Both the position numbers and the translations under genes were made by a program. Under the pieces are notes generated by a model. That model was given only the letters and a program-made list of their open reading frames with translations. It had not been told where the DNA came from and did not search any database. 5,329 nt of DNA from an uncultured Prevotella sp. (GTDB taxonomy: Bacteria; Bacteroidota; Bacteroidia; Bacteroidales; Bacteroidaceae): NCBI GenBank assembly GCA_937892695.1, contig CALBJK010000265.1, positions 1-5,329 of the forward strand, written 5' to 3'. Below are positions 5,188 through 5,329 of the stretch, piece after piece. Numbering within the stretch: position 1 is the stretch's first letter; each line of letters starts with the position of its first letter.

Positions 5188-5243
5188 TGAGTGGAAATAA
5201 AGAACAAAAAGGACGTATGTGGTTATATTTCGAACAATTTTAA
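5187..5243 (+). other. 18-codon ORF (MSGNKEQKGRMWLYFEQF)
   Basis: ATG at 5187 follows directly on a GGACAA repeat, and the frame ends with TAA at 5241. It lies about 135 bases downstream of the expected start of transcription from the 5037 promoter. It is too short to judge from sequence alone and could be a leader peptide or chance. Confidence 0.2.
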
Positions 5244-5300
5244 GGACTGAAAGCACAATAATCACAACAATCTCTTGTAGCGGAAACTTTCAGAAAACCG

Positions 5301-5308
5301 TAACTTTG
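5301..5308 (+). promoter_or_regulatory. Candidate promoter box near the right edge
   Basis: TAACTTTG followed by C matches TAnnTTTG. A TTGT lies 22 bases upstream as a poor -33 element. It would serve a plus-strand gene starting beyond the window. Confidence 0.45.
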
Positions 5309-5329
5309 CGATCTGAAAACAGAAAGACG

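Larger units (their letters stand above)
4925..5329. other. 405-base 3' region without a convincing gene
   Basis: Beyond the PorT-like gene lie a short hairpin (4955-4973), a strong promoter (5014-5044) and a structured stretch (5098-5187). They are followed by an 18-codon frame (5187-5243) and a second promoter-like box (5301-5308) near the edge. The next gene probably begins outside the window. Confidence 0.7.

Overview
The window looks like chromosomal DNA of a Bacteroidales bacterium, most likely Prevotella-like. This rests on four things seen in the sequence. Promoters have the Bacteroidetes form (TTTG, about 20 bases, TAnnTTTG) and strong Shine-Dalgarno sites are absent. There is a membrane-anchored TPR/AraC regulator of a type common in this order. 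There is a PorT-like outer-membrane barrel. Both exported proteins have signal peptides ending in Ala before Gln. The genus is an inference.

Layout. At the left edge is the 5' end of a minus-strand gene for a large exported protein (1-401), cut off by the window. Its leader holds a promoter-like box inside a perfect 10-bp inverted repeat, plus a second hairpin near the start codon. Upstream on the same strand is a regulator (599-2312): signal anchor, TPR repeats, membrane segment, coiled coil and AraC-type DNA-binding domain. It is split into two overlapping frames by one extra base in an A/T homopolymer at 1448-1453. Removing that base gives a continuous 570-residue protein. A 766-base non-coding stretch follows (2313-3078). 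It carries a REP-like hairpin and four copies of an exact 22-bp-period repeat.

Next is a plus-strand HD-domain phosphohydrolase (3079-3711). It converges on a 56-residue 2[4Fe-4S] ferredoxin (3801-3971, minus), with a terminator hairpin between them. The ferredoxin promoter contains a perfect palindrome centred on its -33 element. A plus-strand PorT-like barrel gene (4172-4924) follows. The last 405 bases hold a near-perfect promoter with no convincing gene behind it, then a second promoter-like box at the right edge for a gene outside the window.

How the parts relate. The regulator and the exported-protein gene read in the same direction with a promoter between them, so the regulator may control its neighbour. 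PorT is a type IX secretion component in this phylum, and the exported protein could be a cargo, but its C-terminus is not visible. The HD protein and the ferredoxin appear to be independent housekeeping-type genes. I see no phage, transposase, CRISPR, rRNA or tRNA, and no clear new multi-gene system. The most unusual material is non-coding.
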